A program made the position numbers and the translations under genes. Shown piece after piece: positions 9,376 to 17,644 of a stretch of 33,206 nucleotides of DNA. Each line of letters starts with the position of its first letter. Positions within the stretch are counted from its first letter, which is position 1. Origin of the DNA: Acidimicrobiaceae bacterium (GTDB lineage: Bacteria; Actinomycetota; Acidimicrobiia; Acidimicrobiales; RAAP-2); assembly GCA_947372925.1 (NCBI GenBank), contig CANBVQ010000011.1, forward strand, positions 1 to 33,206, written 5' to 3'. Under the pieces are notes generated by a model. The model saw nothing but the letters and a program-made list of their open reading frames with translations, ran no database searches and was not told the DNA's origin.

Positions 9376-12300
9376 TCATGCTACTGACGGGGCGGCCATC
9401 CAGATTTCACGTACGAGCTGGGTCAGAGGCTCCACCGTGAGCAGCGGGCCCTCAATGGTGGCCGTGAGTTCCATAGCCGTTTCGTCAAAGGCGCGAGAGC
9501 CGTAACGGTGAGCAACCCGCTCGCGAACGTGGGGACCGAGGGCGTGCACCACGAAGCGAACCAACGTCCGATCACCCTGGGTCTGAGTCGAGATCTCCGA
9601 GATGCCGTTTTTCAGACACTCAATACGCAGCGACATGACCTTGAGCAGTCCTTCGGCCGCCGCGGGCAACGGACCGAAACGGTCACGCCATTCGGCCACG
9701 ACATCGTCAAGCTCCTCGTCACCGCTGGCCGCGGTGAGGCGGCGGTAGGCCTCGAGGCGCTGATCTTCCGAATCGATGTAGTCGTTCGGCAGGTGGGCCA
9801 CACCGAGTCGGGGCAGGATAACGGCCGAGGGTGGCACCACGGGGAGGCCCTTGGCCTCCTTGACGGCTTCGGCCACGAGTTGGACGTAGAGGTCGTAGCC
9901 GACTTCGGCCACCGTGCCCGACTGTTCGTGACCGAGCAGGTTGCCGGCCCCACGAATCTCGAGGTCGCGCATTGCGATCTTGAAGCCACTACCCAACGCC
10001 GTGTTGTCACCAATGCAGCGGAGTCGTTCGTAGGCCGTCTCCGAAAGAATCATGTCCTTGGGGTGAAAGAGGTAGGCGTAGGCCCGCGCGCCGGCCCGAC
10101 CCACGCGTCCGCGCAACTGGTGCAGCTGTCCGAGGCCCAGGCGATCGGCCCGATCGACAATCAGGGTGTTGACGGTCGGCATGTCGATGCCCGACTCCAC
10201 GATGGTCGTGCAGACCAGGACGTCGGCCTGCTGCTCCCAGAAGTCCTGGACGATCTGTTCGAGCTGCCCCTCATCCATCTGGGCGTGCGCCACGACCACC
10301 CGCGCTTCGGGCACCAACAGGGTGAGCTTCTTGGCGACCTGTTCGATATCGGAAACGCGATTGTGCACGTAGAAGACCTGGCCCTCGCGCAGCAACTCGC
10401 GGCGAATGGCCTCGACAATGGCCCCCTCGTCGTGCTCGCCGACGTGCGTGAGAATCGGTTGGCGATCGGTGGGCGGCGTCGTCACCATCGAGAGGTCACG
10501 GATTCCCGTGAGCGCTAACTCCAGTGTGCGGGGAATCGGACTGGCCGTCAACGTCAAGACGTCCACGCCAACGGACATGCGCTTGATGGCGTCCTTATGG
10601 GAGACGCCGAAGCGCTGCTCCTCGTCGACGACCAGGAGACCGAGGTCCTTGTACTTAATTGATTCGTTGAGAAGTTTGTGGGTGCCGACCACCACGTCGA
10701 CGGAGCCGTCGGCCAGACCGGCCAATGTCTCCCGGGCCTCTTGATCGGTGACGAACCGACTGAGCAACGCCACCTTCACCGGGAAGGACGCGAACCGCTC
10801 GACCAGCGTCGTGAAGTGTTGTGTCGCGAGCAGCGTGGTCGGGACCAAGAGGGCCACCTGCTTACCGTCCTGGACGGCCTTAAAGACGGCGCGCAGGGCA
10901 ATCTCGGTCTTGCCGAAACCCACGTCGGCGCAGACCAGTCGGTCCATGGGTCGATCAGACTCCATGTCGGCCTTGACTTCGTCGATAGCTCGCTGTTGGT
11001 CCGGCGTCTCGGTGAAGGGAAAGAGATTCTCCATCTCGATCTGCCACTGGGTGTCGGGTGAGAACTGGAAGCCCTTGGCCCCGGCGCGCAGTCGGTAGAG
11101 CTCGACGAGTTCATCGGCGATGCCCTTGGCCGCGACGCGGGCCTTGTTGCGCGTGCGCTGCCATTCGCCCCCACCCATGCGCGAGAGATTGGGATTGGCC
11201 GCCCCGGTGTAGGGGGTGAGGAGATCAATCTGATCGGTCGGCAGGAAGAGGCGGTCGTGACCACGAAACTCCAGCACCAAGTAGTCGCGCGTCGTCTCCC
11301 CCATTGTTCGAGTCGTCGAGCCGGAGTAGCGCGCAATACCAATATTGCGATGGACGACAAAACTACCGACCGCGAGGTCATCAAAGAAGCCGTCGACGTT
11401 GCGCGTACGGGCGCGGGGCTGACGCCGTTGCACTCGCCGTCCGGTGAAGTCCCCCTCACTCCACACAATGATGTCGCCGGTGTCGAGACCGCGTGGCAAG
11501 TGTTCGTGCAGAAAGACAATGTCGGCCACGTCAAACTCGGCCGGGGTCGTGCCCACCAGTAACTCTTGATCGGCCGCCAGTCCGGCCAGTCGATCCCGCG
11601 ACGCATCTGAGGAGACCGTGATGACCGCGAGCGCGGGGTTTCGATTACGGAGATGTCGAGCGAGGCGCTCCACGTCACCTTGGGCCACGGGTGGATCGGT
11701 AACGGCAAACGAGAGCGTGGCCGAGGTGATCTCATGCGCCGTGATGGTGAGTGCCACCTCGCTGGGCACCACGTCGTGCCAGCCGTAGTGCAGGAGGGGA
11801 GCCTCTTCTTCGAGCTCCCACGTCTCGGCGACAGTCGCGGCCAGTTCGCGCTCCTCTTCGAGGAGTTCTTCGGCTCGACGCTGCAGGAGACCAGCGTCAA
11901 TGAGAGCAATGGAGGCCGTGGGTGGCATGAGATCGAGCAGTGTTCGACGCTCGGTGGTGAACCAGGAGAGCCAGCCCTCCATGCCGTCGAAGGACTCCCC
12001 CTCGGCCAGTTGCTCGAAAATCTCCGCAGCAAAGGGGTGACTCACGGCGGCCGCGGCGGCGGCCGAACGTTGCCGGTCAGTGAGCCGCCACTCTCGGGCC
12101 GGCAACACGGGCACGTCGCTCAACTTTTCGAGGGAGCGCTGCGTTTGAATGTCGAAGGTCGCAATACGTTCGATGTCATCGCCAAAGAGTTCGATGCGAA
12201 CGGGAGTGTCGAGGTGCGAGAGCCAGACATCGATGATGTCTCCACGCACCGCTACCTCTCCGCGGTGTTCCACTTGGGGTTCGCGGCGATAGCCGTGGTC

Positions 12301-12759
12301 AACGAGCCAACGGACGAACTCGTCGCGATCGATCTCACCCCCGAGGGCCACGTGACGGCCATCGTTTTCCGGTGGCAACATCTGCAAGAGGGATCGAACG
12401 GTGGCGACCACGACCCGCGGGGCTCCGAGGGGAGCCGCCAGACGCGCGCGAAGCTCGGCCCGGCGTCCCATGACGGCAATATCGGGACTCACCCGTTCGA
12501 AGGGGGCAATATCCCACGCTGGCCACTGGGCCACCAGGGCGTCATCACCGAGCCACGCGGCCACGTCATCGGCCAGGTCGTCGGCCTCGCGCTGCGAGGG
12601 CACGATGGCGAGGACCATTTCTCGTTCGAGCGCGAAACGGGCCAGGACGGGGGCGACCCCGCGAGGCGTCGTTGCGACGAATCCCTCTTCGGCGTCGCGA
12701 TGAACTTCGTGCGTCAGTCGATGCAGCAGGGTGCGAAGAGCGGTCGACTCCCTAGTCAC
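9376..12759 (-). CDS. mfd: Transcription-repair coupling factor Mfd
   Basis: This 1127-residue ATP-dependent translocase removes RNA polymerase stalled at DNA damage and recruits UvrA. The N-terminal UvrB-like module (about 1-350) precedes the RNA-polymerase-interacting domain (about 470-530, FDDLAVGSFVVHRNIGIARYS). The RecG-like helicase follows, with Walker A GFGKTE near residue 610, DEEQRFG near 710, the TASPIPRTLELALTG motif and GRVGRAG. The TRCF C-terminal domain (about 970-1070, VPPSAVILPRLGVAHLPNDY) ends it. The start is GTG 12759, overlapping the end of pth by eight bases; the frame is open to 12807 but that would add unrelated residues inside pth. Length and all domains are normal. 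Confidence 0.97.
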   Translation of the reverse strand: MTRESTALRTLLHRLTHEVHRDAEEGFVATTPRGVAPVLARFALEREMVLAIVPSQREADDLADDVAAWLGDDALVAQWPAWDIAPFERVSPDIAVMGRRAELRARLAAPLGAPRVVVATVRSLLQMLPPENDGRHVALGGEIDRDEFVRWLVDHGYRREPQVEHRGEVAVRGDIIDVWLSHLDTPVRIELFGDDIERIATFDIQTQRSLEKLSDVPVLPAREWRLTDRQRSAAAAAAVSHPFAAEIFEQLAEGESFDGMEGWLSWFTTERRTLLDLMPPTASIALIDAGLLQRRAEELLEEERELAATVAETWELEEEAPLLHYGWHDVVPSEVALTITAHEITSATLSFAVTDPPVAQGDVERLARHLRNRNPALAVITVSSDASRDRLAGLAADQELLVGTTPAEFDVADIVFLHEHLPRGLDTGDIIVWSEGDFTGRRVQRRQPRARTRNVDGFFDDLAVGSFVVHRNIGIARYSGSTTRTMGETTRDYLVLEFRGHDRLFLPTDQIDLLTPYTGAANPNLSRMGGGEWQRTRNKARVAAKGIADELVELYRLRAGAKGFQFSPDTQWQIEMENLFPFTETPDQQRAIDEVKADMESDRPMDRLVCADVGFGKTEIALRAVFKAVQDGKQVALLVPTTLLATQHFTTLVERFASFPVKVALLSRFVTDQEARETLAGLADGSVDVVVGTHKLLNESIKYKDLGLLVVDEEQRFGVSHKDAIKRMSVGVDVLTLTASPIPRTLELALTGIRDLSMVTTPPTDRQPILTHVGEHDEGAIVEAIRRELLREGQVFYVHNRVSDIEQVAKKLTLLVPEARVVVAHAQMDEGQLEQIVQDFWEQQADVLVCTTIVESGIDMPTVNTLIVDRADRLGLGQLHQLRGRVGRAGARAYAYLFHPKDMILSETAYERLRCIGDNTALGSGFKIAMRDLEIRGAGNLLGHEQSGTVAEVGYDLYVQLVAEAVKEAKGLPVVPPSAVILPRLGVAHLPNDYIDSEDQRLEAYRRLTAASGDEELDDVVAEWRDRFGPLPAAAEGLLKVMSLRIECLKNGISEISTQTQGDRTLVRFVVHALGPHVRERVAHRYGSRAFDETAMELTATIEGPLLTVEPLTQLVREIWMAAPSVA

Positions 12760-13381
12760 GGCGTGCCGCGTTGACCCGGCGTTGGGCCTCTTCGAGTCCA
12801 AAATCAATCACGGCTTCGAGGGCGTCAGCCGCTTCGTTGGTGTCAATGAGCAGTGATTCCCGCATCGCCCCGGTGGGTCGGCGCAGCACCCAGTCGGTGA
12901 CCTGCTCCTTGCGCTCGGGCTTACCAATGCCGATACGCAGTCGAGGGAACTCGTTGGAAGACAAGACGCCGGCGATCGAACGAAGTCCGTTATGTCCGGC
13001 CAGTCCGCCGCCAACTTTGAGCTGGAGCCGTCCGGGTTCGAGGTCTAGTTCGTCGTGAACGACCAAGACGGTGCCGGGATCAGTGATGGAGATACGGCGC
13101 ATGAGCGGCGGGAGTGAGGCCCCCGATTCGTTCATGAACGTCGTGGGGATCGACAACGTCACGATGCCCCGGGCGGAAGTAAAGGAGCAGGTTTCGGCCC
13201 GTTGGCGGCGCTCAATTTGAAACGTGGCGTTACGGCGTTGCGCTACGAGGCGAACGGCGTCACCACCAATGTTGTGTCGCGACCCCTCGTACTTGGTACC
13301 GGGGTTAGCGAGACCGACGATGAGGAGTGAACTCGCACTCCCCCGACGGGGCTCGCCGGTGCGCGGACGCCGGAGCGCCAC
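12752..13381 (-). CDS. pth: Peptidyl-tRNA hydrolase
   Basis: This 209-residue enzyme releases peptides from peptidyl-tRNA that drops off the ribosome. Visible are the VGLANPGTKYEGSRHNIG motif with catalytic His36 and Asn26, the FMNESG segment, HDELDLEPG and GHNGLRSI. The first about 18 residues (MALRRPRTGEPRRGSASS) are a basic extension not usual in the family. No other start codon is available in frame before the first strand, so GTG 13381 is taken, although no clear ribosome binding site is seen. It follows rplY by six bases and overlaps mfd. The rplY-pth pair is a widely conserved translation unit. Confidence 0.95.
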   Translation of the reverse strand: MALRRPRTGEPRRGSASSLLIVGLANPGTKYEGSRHNIGGDAVRLVAQRRNATFQIERRQRAETCSFTSARGIVTLSIPTTFMNESGASLPPLMRRISITDPGTVLVVHDELDLEPGRLQLKVGGGLAGHNGLRSIAGVLSSNEFPRLRIGIGKPERKEQVTDWVLRRPTGAMRESLLIDTNEAADALEAVIDFGLEEAQRRVNAARRD

Positions 13382-13387
13382 GACCGA

Positions 13388-13981
13388 CTATTCGGCTGCG
13401 GCGTTGGCGTTACCGGCGGTCTTGGCCGCACGTCCGGCGCGGGTACCGACGAGACCAACGGTCGCGTCGAATGCCACGACACCCTCAGGCAACGTCAAGT
13501 CACCGACGCGAATCGTGTCACCGACCTTGAGGTCAGAAATGTCGACCGTGATGAACGAAGGAATCTTGTCCGGCATGGCGTTAACGACAACGGAGAAGGC
13601 CATCTGGTTGATTTCGTAGTCCGCGTGGCGAACTTCGACGGCGTCACCGACGACGTGGATTGGTACTTCGACCTTTACACCGGCCTTGGTGTCAATGACC
13701 TGAAAGTCAATGTGCTGAACGGTGCCACGCACGGGGTGGCGCTGAATCTCGCGAGCCATGCAGGTGAACTTGCCGACGGGCGTTTCGAGGTTGATGACGG
13801 TGTTGAGACCGAGGTCGCCGGAGACGGACGTACGGAACTCCTTGGCGTCAACCGAGACGGGTACGGGGGTAACACCCTGGCCGTAGACAACGCCGGGGAT
13901 TGAACCGGCGATGCGAAGACGACGAACGTTACGGCTGCCCTGAACGCGCTCAGACAGAGCGCTCAACGTGACCTGCGACAT
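13388..13981 (-). CDS. rplY: Ribosomal protein bL25 with CTC extension
   Basis: This 197-residue bL25/TL5/CTC-type protein binds 5S rRNA in the large subunit. The N-terminal L25 domain (about 1-95: RNVRRLRIAGSIPGVVYG, REIQRHPVRGTVQHIDF) is followed by the beta-rich TL5 C-terminal domain (about 96-185) and an Ala-rich tail. It is the first gene of the long minus-strand cluster. The ATG at 13981 has a strong AAGGAG six bases upstream, in a TATAAGGAG context that also contains a possible -10, so a promoter here probably drives the pth-mfd-mazG run. Confidence 0.96.
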   Translation of the reverse strand: MSQVTLSALSERVQGSRNVRRLRIAGSIPGVVYGQGVTPVPVSVDAKEFRTSVSGDLGLNTVINLETPVGKFTCMAREIQRHPVRGTVQHIDFQVIDTKAGVKVEVPIHVVGDAVEVRHADYEINQMAFSVVVNAMPDKIPSFITVDISDLKVGDTIRVGDLTLPEGVVAFDATVGLVGTRAGRAAKTAGNANAAAE

Positions 13982-14069
13982 GGGGACTCCTTATAGAAAA
14001 AACGGTGGGCAAACCCCTGGCTTGCACCGGAGGAACAGTTTAGCCGAGGCCGCAGAGGGCCCCGTTGGC

Positions 14070-15071
14070 CTAGGCCAAATTCTCGCCGCCGAAGATTTCC
14101 GACACGGAATCGTCCGAAAAGACCGCCATCATGGCCCGTGCGACGAGGGGCGCCACGCTCAAGATTTCGAGCTTGGGGAAACGACGATCTTCGGGCAACG
14201 GCAAGGTGTCGGTGACGACCACGCGCGAAACTGGTGCCGCCATGAGCCGTTCAATGGCTGGTGGCGAGAAGACGGCGTGGGTAGCCATCACCCAGATATC
14301 ACCGGCCCCTTGGGCCTTCAGCAGCTCGGCGGCGGCCAAAATCGTGCCGGCCGTGTCGATCATGTCGTCAATCAGGATGCAGTGGCGTCCGGCCACGTCA
14401 CCGACGACGTCACGGGCGACGGCCACGTTGGCCGTGCCGCGAGGGCGGGTCTTGTGGACCAGAGCCAGGTCACAGCCGAGGTGCTGGGCGTAGCGCTCCG
14501 CGACCTTTACGCGTCCGGCGTCCGGAGCCACGACGACGAGGTCCTGAGTCTTCGTGTGGGCCTTGAGGTACTCCTCGAGCACCGGGGCGGCGGTGAGGTG
14601 GTCCACCGGCACGTTAAAGAAACCTTGGATCTGGCCGGAGTGCAAGTCGACGGCCAGCACGCGGTCGGCCCCGGCGGTCTGCAACATGTCGGCCAGCAAC
14701 TTCGCGGTGATCGGTTCGCGACCAGTTGACTTTCGATCTTGTCGGGCGTAGCCGTAGTTCGGGCAAACGGCCGTGATGCGCTTAGCCGAAGCACGCTTGG
14801 CGGCGTCAATCATGATGAGCTGTTCCATGATGGAGTCGTTCACTGGTGAAGCGTGTGACTGCATAATGAAAACGTCGGCGCCGCGAATGGAGTCTTCGAA
14901 CCGGCAGTGAATTTCACCGTTCGCGAATTCTCGCAGTTGCACTGCTGAGAGGGTTCCGTTGAGTTCTTCGGCAATGGACTGAGCGAGACCGGGGTTGGTC
15001 CGACCCGTCACCATCACCATGCGACGTAAGGGGGAGGCTTCCACGACGACAGCGTAGTTCGTCTCGCCCAT
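14070..15071 (-). CDS. prs: Ribose-phosphate pyrophosphokinase (PRPP synthetase)
   Basis: This 333-residue enzyme makes 5-phosphoribosyl 1-diphosphate from ribose 5-phosphate and ATP for nucleotide, His and Trp synthesis. Motifs visible are YGYARQDRKSTGREPIT (107-122), VDLHSGQIQGFF with metal-binding His144, VAPDAGRVKVAERY, the flexible-loop basic residues KTRPRG (207-212) and the PRPP loop ILIDDMIDTAGT (232-243). The N-terminus carries about 17 residues before the usual first strand (RMVMVTGRTNPGLAQ). ATG 15071 is kept, but ATG 15020 just before that strand is an alternative, since no good ribosome binding site marks either. In Actinobacteria prs normally follows glmU directly; here a two-gene module lies between them. 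Confidence 0.96.
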   Translation of the reverse strand: MGETNYAVVVEASPLRRMVMVTGRTNPGLAQSIAEELNGTLSAVQLREFANGEIHCRFEDSIRGADVFIMQSHASPVNDSIMEQLIMIDAAKRASAKRITAVCPNYGYARQDRKSTGREPITAKLLADMLQTAGADRVLAVDLHSGQIQGFFNVPVDHLTAAPVLEEYLKAHTKTQDLVVVAPDAGRVKVAERYAQHLGCDLALVHKTRPRGTANVAVARDVVGDVAGRHCILIDDMIDTAGTILAAAELLKAQGAGDIWVMATHAVFSPPAIERLMAAPVSRVVVTDTLPLPEDRRFPKLEILSVAPLVARAMMAVFSDDSVSEIFGGENLA

Positions 15072-15122
15072 GCCTCACTGTGGTGGATTCTTCAAACTCT
15101 CGGGTCCTCAGAATGCAGCGCC

Positions 15123-15141
15123 TGTCATCAGTTCGATGACA
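15123..15141. repeat. Perfect inverted repeat between prs and the toxin-like gene
   Basis: TGTCATC and GATGACA (7 bp each) flank the five-base spacer AGTTC. It lies in the 100-base gap downstream of the toxin-like gene and upstream of prs, both on the minus strand. No T-run follows on the minus strand, so it is a weak terminator candidate at best. An operator for prs is the other reading. Confidence 0.45.
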
Positions 15142-15171
15142 ACTGGTGAAAACGAAAAACGACTGACGTGC

Positions 15172-15780
15172 CTATGAATCGAGGTTTTCTTCTCCGAGCA
15201 GGTCCTCAAGGAGTCGAACACGCCTACGACTCCGGCTTCGTCGACCAGGACGAGCCGCTTGCTCGACCAAGCCCACCGCAAGATCCCGTCGAACTGGCGG
15301 AAGCCCCGCCTCCAAGGTGCGCTCGAGAAATTGCTCAGCCTTGAGATGTCCAGACTTCAGTAACGACTTGATCCAGTCAATATCTTTTTGTCTACCGGCT
15401 GCCAATTTTGCAACGGCCAAATCATGGATTTCTGGACACAGCCCCGTGGTCTTGTGCGTCGCGTGACCATCGACCGCGATGGCACGCTCCCGCCATGTAG
15501 GTGGTAGGACGAAAAGTTCCCTTGAGACACCTTCGGCGAAAAACCCATGGGTGGTATGAAACAGCGTGTCTTCGCCAATATTCCCGTTAATAATCATGGC
15601 CTTTTGGTCAATCGGATCGTCGACGGCAGCAATGTCCGCCTCCCGTGAAACCACGACCGATTTAGGCAAATCGTTCGGGAATTGGGCTAGCGCTGCTTGA
15701 GAGCCACCGACGATGACTACGTCTTCTCCCAATAAGTCACAAGCAGCTCGAATCACGTGTTGTAGTTCTTCGAGTTTCAT
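15172..15780 (-). CDS. DUF6036-type nucleotidyltransferase, probable toxin
   Basis: This 202-residue protein has the layout of the minimal nucleotidyltransferases related to AbiEii/MenT: VVIVGGSQAAL (GGS at 25-27), an acidic strand with Asp49 in READIAAV, and HDLAVAKLAAGRQKD (119-133), the most telling segment of DUF6036. Its neighbour is a small XRE regulator that overlaps it by ATGA, the usual toxin-antitoxin arrangement. Related toxins add nucleotides to tRNA 3' ends or modify other targets; the target here is unknown. The usual second aspartate of a DxD pair is not evident (E-A-D), so activity is uncertain. The DNA looks more A+T-rich than its neighbours. A chromosomal nucleotidyltransferase without toxicity is the alternative. 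Confidence 0.72.
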   Translation of the reverse strand: MKLEELQHVIRAACDLLGEDVVIVGGSQAALAQFPNDLPKSVVVSREADIAAVDDPIDQKAMIINGNIGEDTLFHTTHGFFAEGVSRELFVLPPTWRERAIAVDGHATHKTTGLCPEIHDLAVAKLAAGRQKDIDWIKSLLKSGHLKAEQFLERTLEAGLPPVRRDLAVGLVEQAARPGRRSRSRRRVRLLEDLLGEENLDS

Positions 15781-16394
15781 CTAGACGCCGATTCCGTGCC
15801 GGCGAGTCGAATTGCAGAATTCTCAATTTGGCCGAGCATCTCTCGTCGCACTTCATCAAGTGGTCGTCCGGACTTCGCCGCCACCCGGACACCATCGGTC
15901 GCCATCAATACTTCGAATCGCTCATCGTCAGAAAGGATGCCGCTGAAGGGGCTCGCTTGACGCAACTCTTTTGCGGCCGCATCGGTTGAGGTCATCACGC
16001 GCAACAGGTCATTTAGTGGTCCATCAAGCAAGACTTGCCATGTGTCGAAGTAAAAACTCGATCGTCCGTATTGGTCGCTCTCGCGCATAAGAGACAAATT
16101 TCGCCGTGCAATCGCCATCATGTCCGTGGGATTGGCTTCGATATTCAATGCCACTGCTCGGTGCAGCTCCAAGGTACGAATTTCAGGATCGCTCATTCGA
16201 GGGCGAACTTCGATCACTAGATCACACCCAGCAGCGTCGGCCAGACGTACAAGAGTTGCCAGACCTGGATCCTGACGCCCCTTGGCGTAGGCGACCAAAG
16301 AGGAGTTGGACATCTGAGCGCGGCGGGCCAATTCACGTTGCGTGAATCCACTGGCGCGACGTAAACGCTGCAGGATGGTGTCACTTGAGTTCAT
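15777..16394 (-). CDS. XRE-family DNA-binding protein, probable antitoxin/autoregulator
   Basis: This 205-residue protein has an XRE helix-turn-helix at about residues 6-58 (GFTQRELARRAQMSNSSLVA, then YAKGRQDP). A C-terminal domain of about 130 residues follows (from about 75) that I do not recognise. The ATG at 16394 is chosen because a near-consensus promoter lies directly before it; the frame is open to 16448 but that extra part contains the promoter. Its TGA overlaps the ATG of the nucleotidyltransferase gene. In such pairs the upstream HTH protein represses the operon and neutralises the partner. Neutralisation is inferred from context only. Confidence 0.75.
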   Translation of the reverse strand: MNSSDTILQRLRRASGFTQRELARRAQMSNSSLVAYAKGRQDPGLATLVRLADAAGCDLVIEVRPRMSDPEIRTLELHRAVALNIEANPTDMMAIARRNLSLMRESDQYGRSSFYFDTWQVLLDGPLNDLLRVMTSTDAAAKELRQASPFSGILSDDERFEVLMATDGVRVAAKSGRPLDEVRREMLGQIENSAIRLAGTESASR

Positions 16395-16429
16395 AACGGT
16401 ATTGTATTCCATACCACTAACGAAGGCAA
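16395..16429 (-). promoter_or_regulatory. Promoter of the toxin-antitoxin-like operon with an operator-like repeat
   Basis: On the minus strand TTGCCT (16424-16429) and TACAAT (16401-16406) are separated by exactly 17 bases, and the ATG of the regulator follows six bases after TACAAT, so the message should be leaderless. The arms GGTAT and ATACC of an inverted repeat straddle the -10 box. This is where an autorepressor of the XRE type would be expected to bind. Confidence 0.65.
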
Positions 16430-16492
16430 TATCGAGTCGGCGTCTCATTTTTGTTCAGCCTTATGGGTTGAAGGCCATGAAAGAGGCCAAGC

Positions 16493-16505
16493 GGGCGATG
16501 CGCCC
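16493..16505. terminator. Small hairpin after glmU, weak terminator candidate
   Basis: GGGCG and CGCCC pair around a three-base loop in the 133-base gap between the glmU stop and the toxin-antitoxin promoter. On the minus strand it is followed by GCTTGGCCTCTTTC, a poor T-run. No gene is seen in the gap, and no trace of a missing glmU 3' part in any frame. Confidence 0.3.
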
Positions 16506-16527
16506 CGTCGCTGTGATTCTGTCGGCC

Positions 16528-17607
16528 TTAGCTCTCGCGCGAGACCTGTGGTTCAGCATTGACTATTTGTCCTGGCTCGAGCACCACGAATGAGTCGACT
16601 TTCGCTCCGGCGCCAATAGTCACGCCGGTCGCTTCTACGGTGCCCACCACGGCCCGCTCGCCAATGACCGCATCGGTTAAAAAGGCGTTCGGCCCGATCT
16701 GCGCTCCCCCACCAATCTGCGAGTGGCCCTTGAGAATTGTTCCGGGGAGCAGCGAGACGTCCGGGCTGAGTTGCACGTCGGCGTCGATGTAGGTCGTGGC
16801 CGGGTCCCACATCGTGACCCCTCGTCGAAGCCAGCGGTCATTAATACGGCGACGAAGCTCCCGCTCGGCACTAGCCAGCTGGGCCCGGTCGTTCACGCCC
16901 GCCGCTTCGCTGGCGTCTTCGAGTACGAAGGAACGGGTGAGGTGACCACCCTCGTAGAGAACATTGATCAGATCGGTGAGGTAGTACTCGTTCTGCGCGT
17001 TCTGTCGACCGACCATGCGCAGTCCGGCGCCGAGCAGACTGCGGCGCACCACCATGATCGAGGTGTTGATTTCGTGAATCTGACGCTCGGTCTCCGAAGC
17101 GTCTCGCTCTTCAATAATCTTGGCAACTTTGCCGTCACGTCCGTAAATAATCCGGCCGTAGCCCGAGGGCTCATCGACCACGGCCGTCAAAACGGTGAGG
17201 GCCGCACCACTCTCTTCGTGCTGGGTCAGGAGGGCCTGAATAGTGCTCGCCCGTAGCAGCGGAGTGTCGCCCGGGACAATCAGGACGTGACCATCGCGGT
17301 CGCCCATGATGTCGTCAATTGCCGGGAGGGCCACTGAGACGGCGTGGCCCGTGCCTAACTGTTCGCGCTGTTCGACAAAGCGCAACGTCTCACTCGCAGC
17401 CCGTTCCGTCACGGCCTTTTCGACCCACTCGGCCCCGTGTCCGATGACGATGACGGTGGCGACGACGTCATCACCCGTCGCCGTGGCGTCAAGGACGTGC
17501 ACCACCATGGGGCGACCGCAGAGATGGTGGAGGGGCTTCGGTCGGGCCGAACGCATTCGCGTTCCTTCGCCGGCGGCCAGCACCACGACACAGGTCGGTT
17601 GAATCAT
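16528..17607 (-). CDS. glmU: GlmU-like UDP-GlcNAc pyrophosphorylase lacking the acetyltransferase active-site region
   Basis: This 359-residue protein has a complete N-terminal uridylyltransferase domain: LAAGEGTRM (10-18), Lys24, QLGTGHA (83-89), metal ligand Asp114 in GDTPLL, YGRII and Asn239 in GVNDR. It makes UDP-GlcNAc from GlcNAc-1-phosphate and UTP. A left-handed beta-helix begins at about 268 (YIDADVQLSPDVSLLPGT) but stops at residue 359. Full-length GlmU has about 450-490 residues. Missing are the segments carrying the acetyltransferase residues, such as the HLSYLGD and NYDG regions, and the LRPG motif reads LEPG. ATG 17607 begins right at the first strand. The adjacent foreign-looking module makes disruption one explanation; a lineage-specific short form is the other. 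Confidence 0.9.
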   Translation of the reverse strand: MIQPTCVVVLAAGEGTRMRSARPKPLHHLCGRPMVVHVLDATATGDDVVATVIVIGHGAEWVEKAVTERAASETLRFVEQREQLGTGHAVSVALPAIDDIMGDRDGHVLIVPGDTPLLRASTIQALLTQHEESGAALTVLTAVVDEPSGYGRIIYGRDGKVAKIIEERDASETERQIHEINTSIMVVRRSLLGAGLRMVGRQNAQNEYYLTDLINVLYEGGHLTRSFVLEDASEAAGVNDRAQLASAERELRRRINDRWLRRGVTMWDPATTYIDADVQLSPDVSLLPGTILKGHSQIGGGAQIGPNAFLTDAVIGERAVVGTVEATGVTIGAGAKVDSFVVLEPGQIVNAEPQVSRES

Positions 17608-17631
17608 GCCCTCATCTCTACCAGAGCGACC

Positions 17632-17644
17632 TACGATTCGAGGC
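17632..17644 (+). promoter_or_regulatory. Putative leaderless promoter of the alpha/beta hydrolase
   Basis: TACGAT (17632-17637) is seven bases before the ATG at 17645. The 37 bases between this ATG and the divergent glmU ATG must hold both promoters. On the glmU side GAGGG lies directly before the start and a TAGAGA box just upstream of that. Confidence 0.45.

Noticed and set aside
11653-12774. 373-codon open frame opposite mfd
   Set aside because: Antisense shadow of mfd without promoter, ribosome site or protein similarity.
15172-16394. Prophage or transposon remnant
   Set aside because: No integrase, transposase, terminal repeats or target-site duplication was seen around the two genes.
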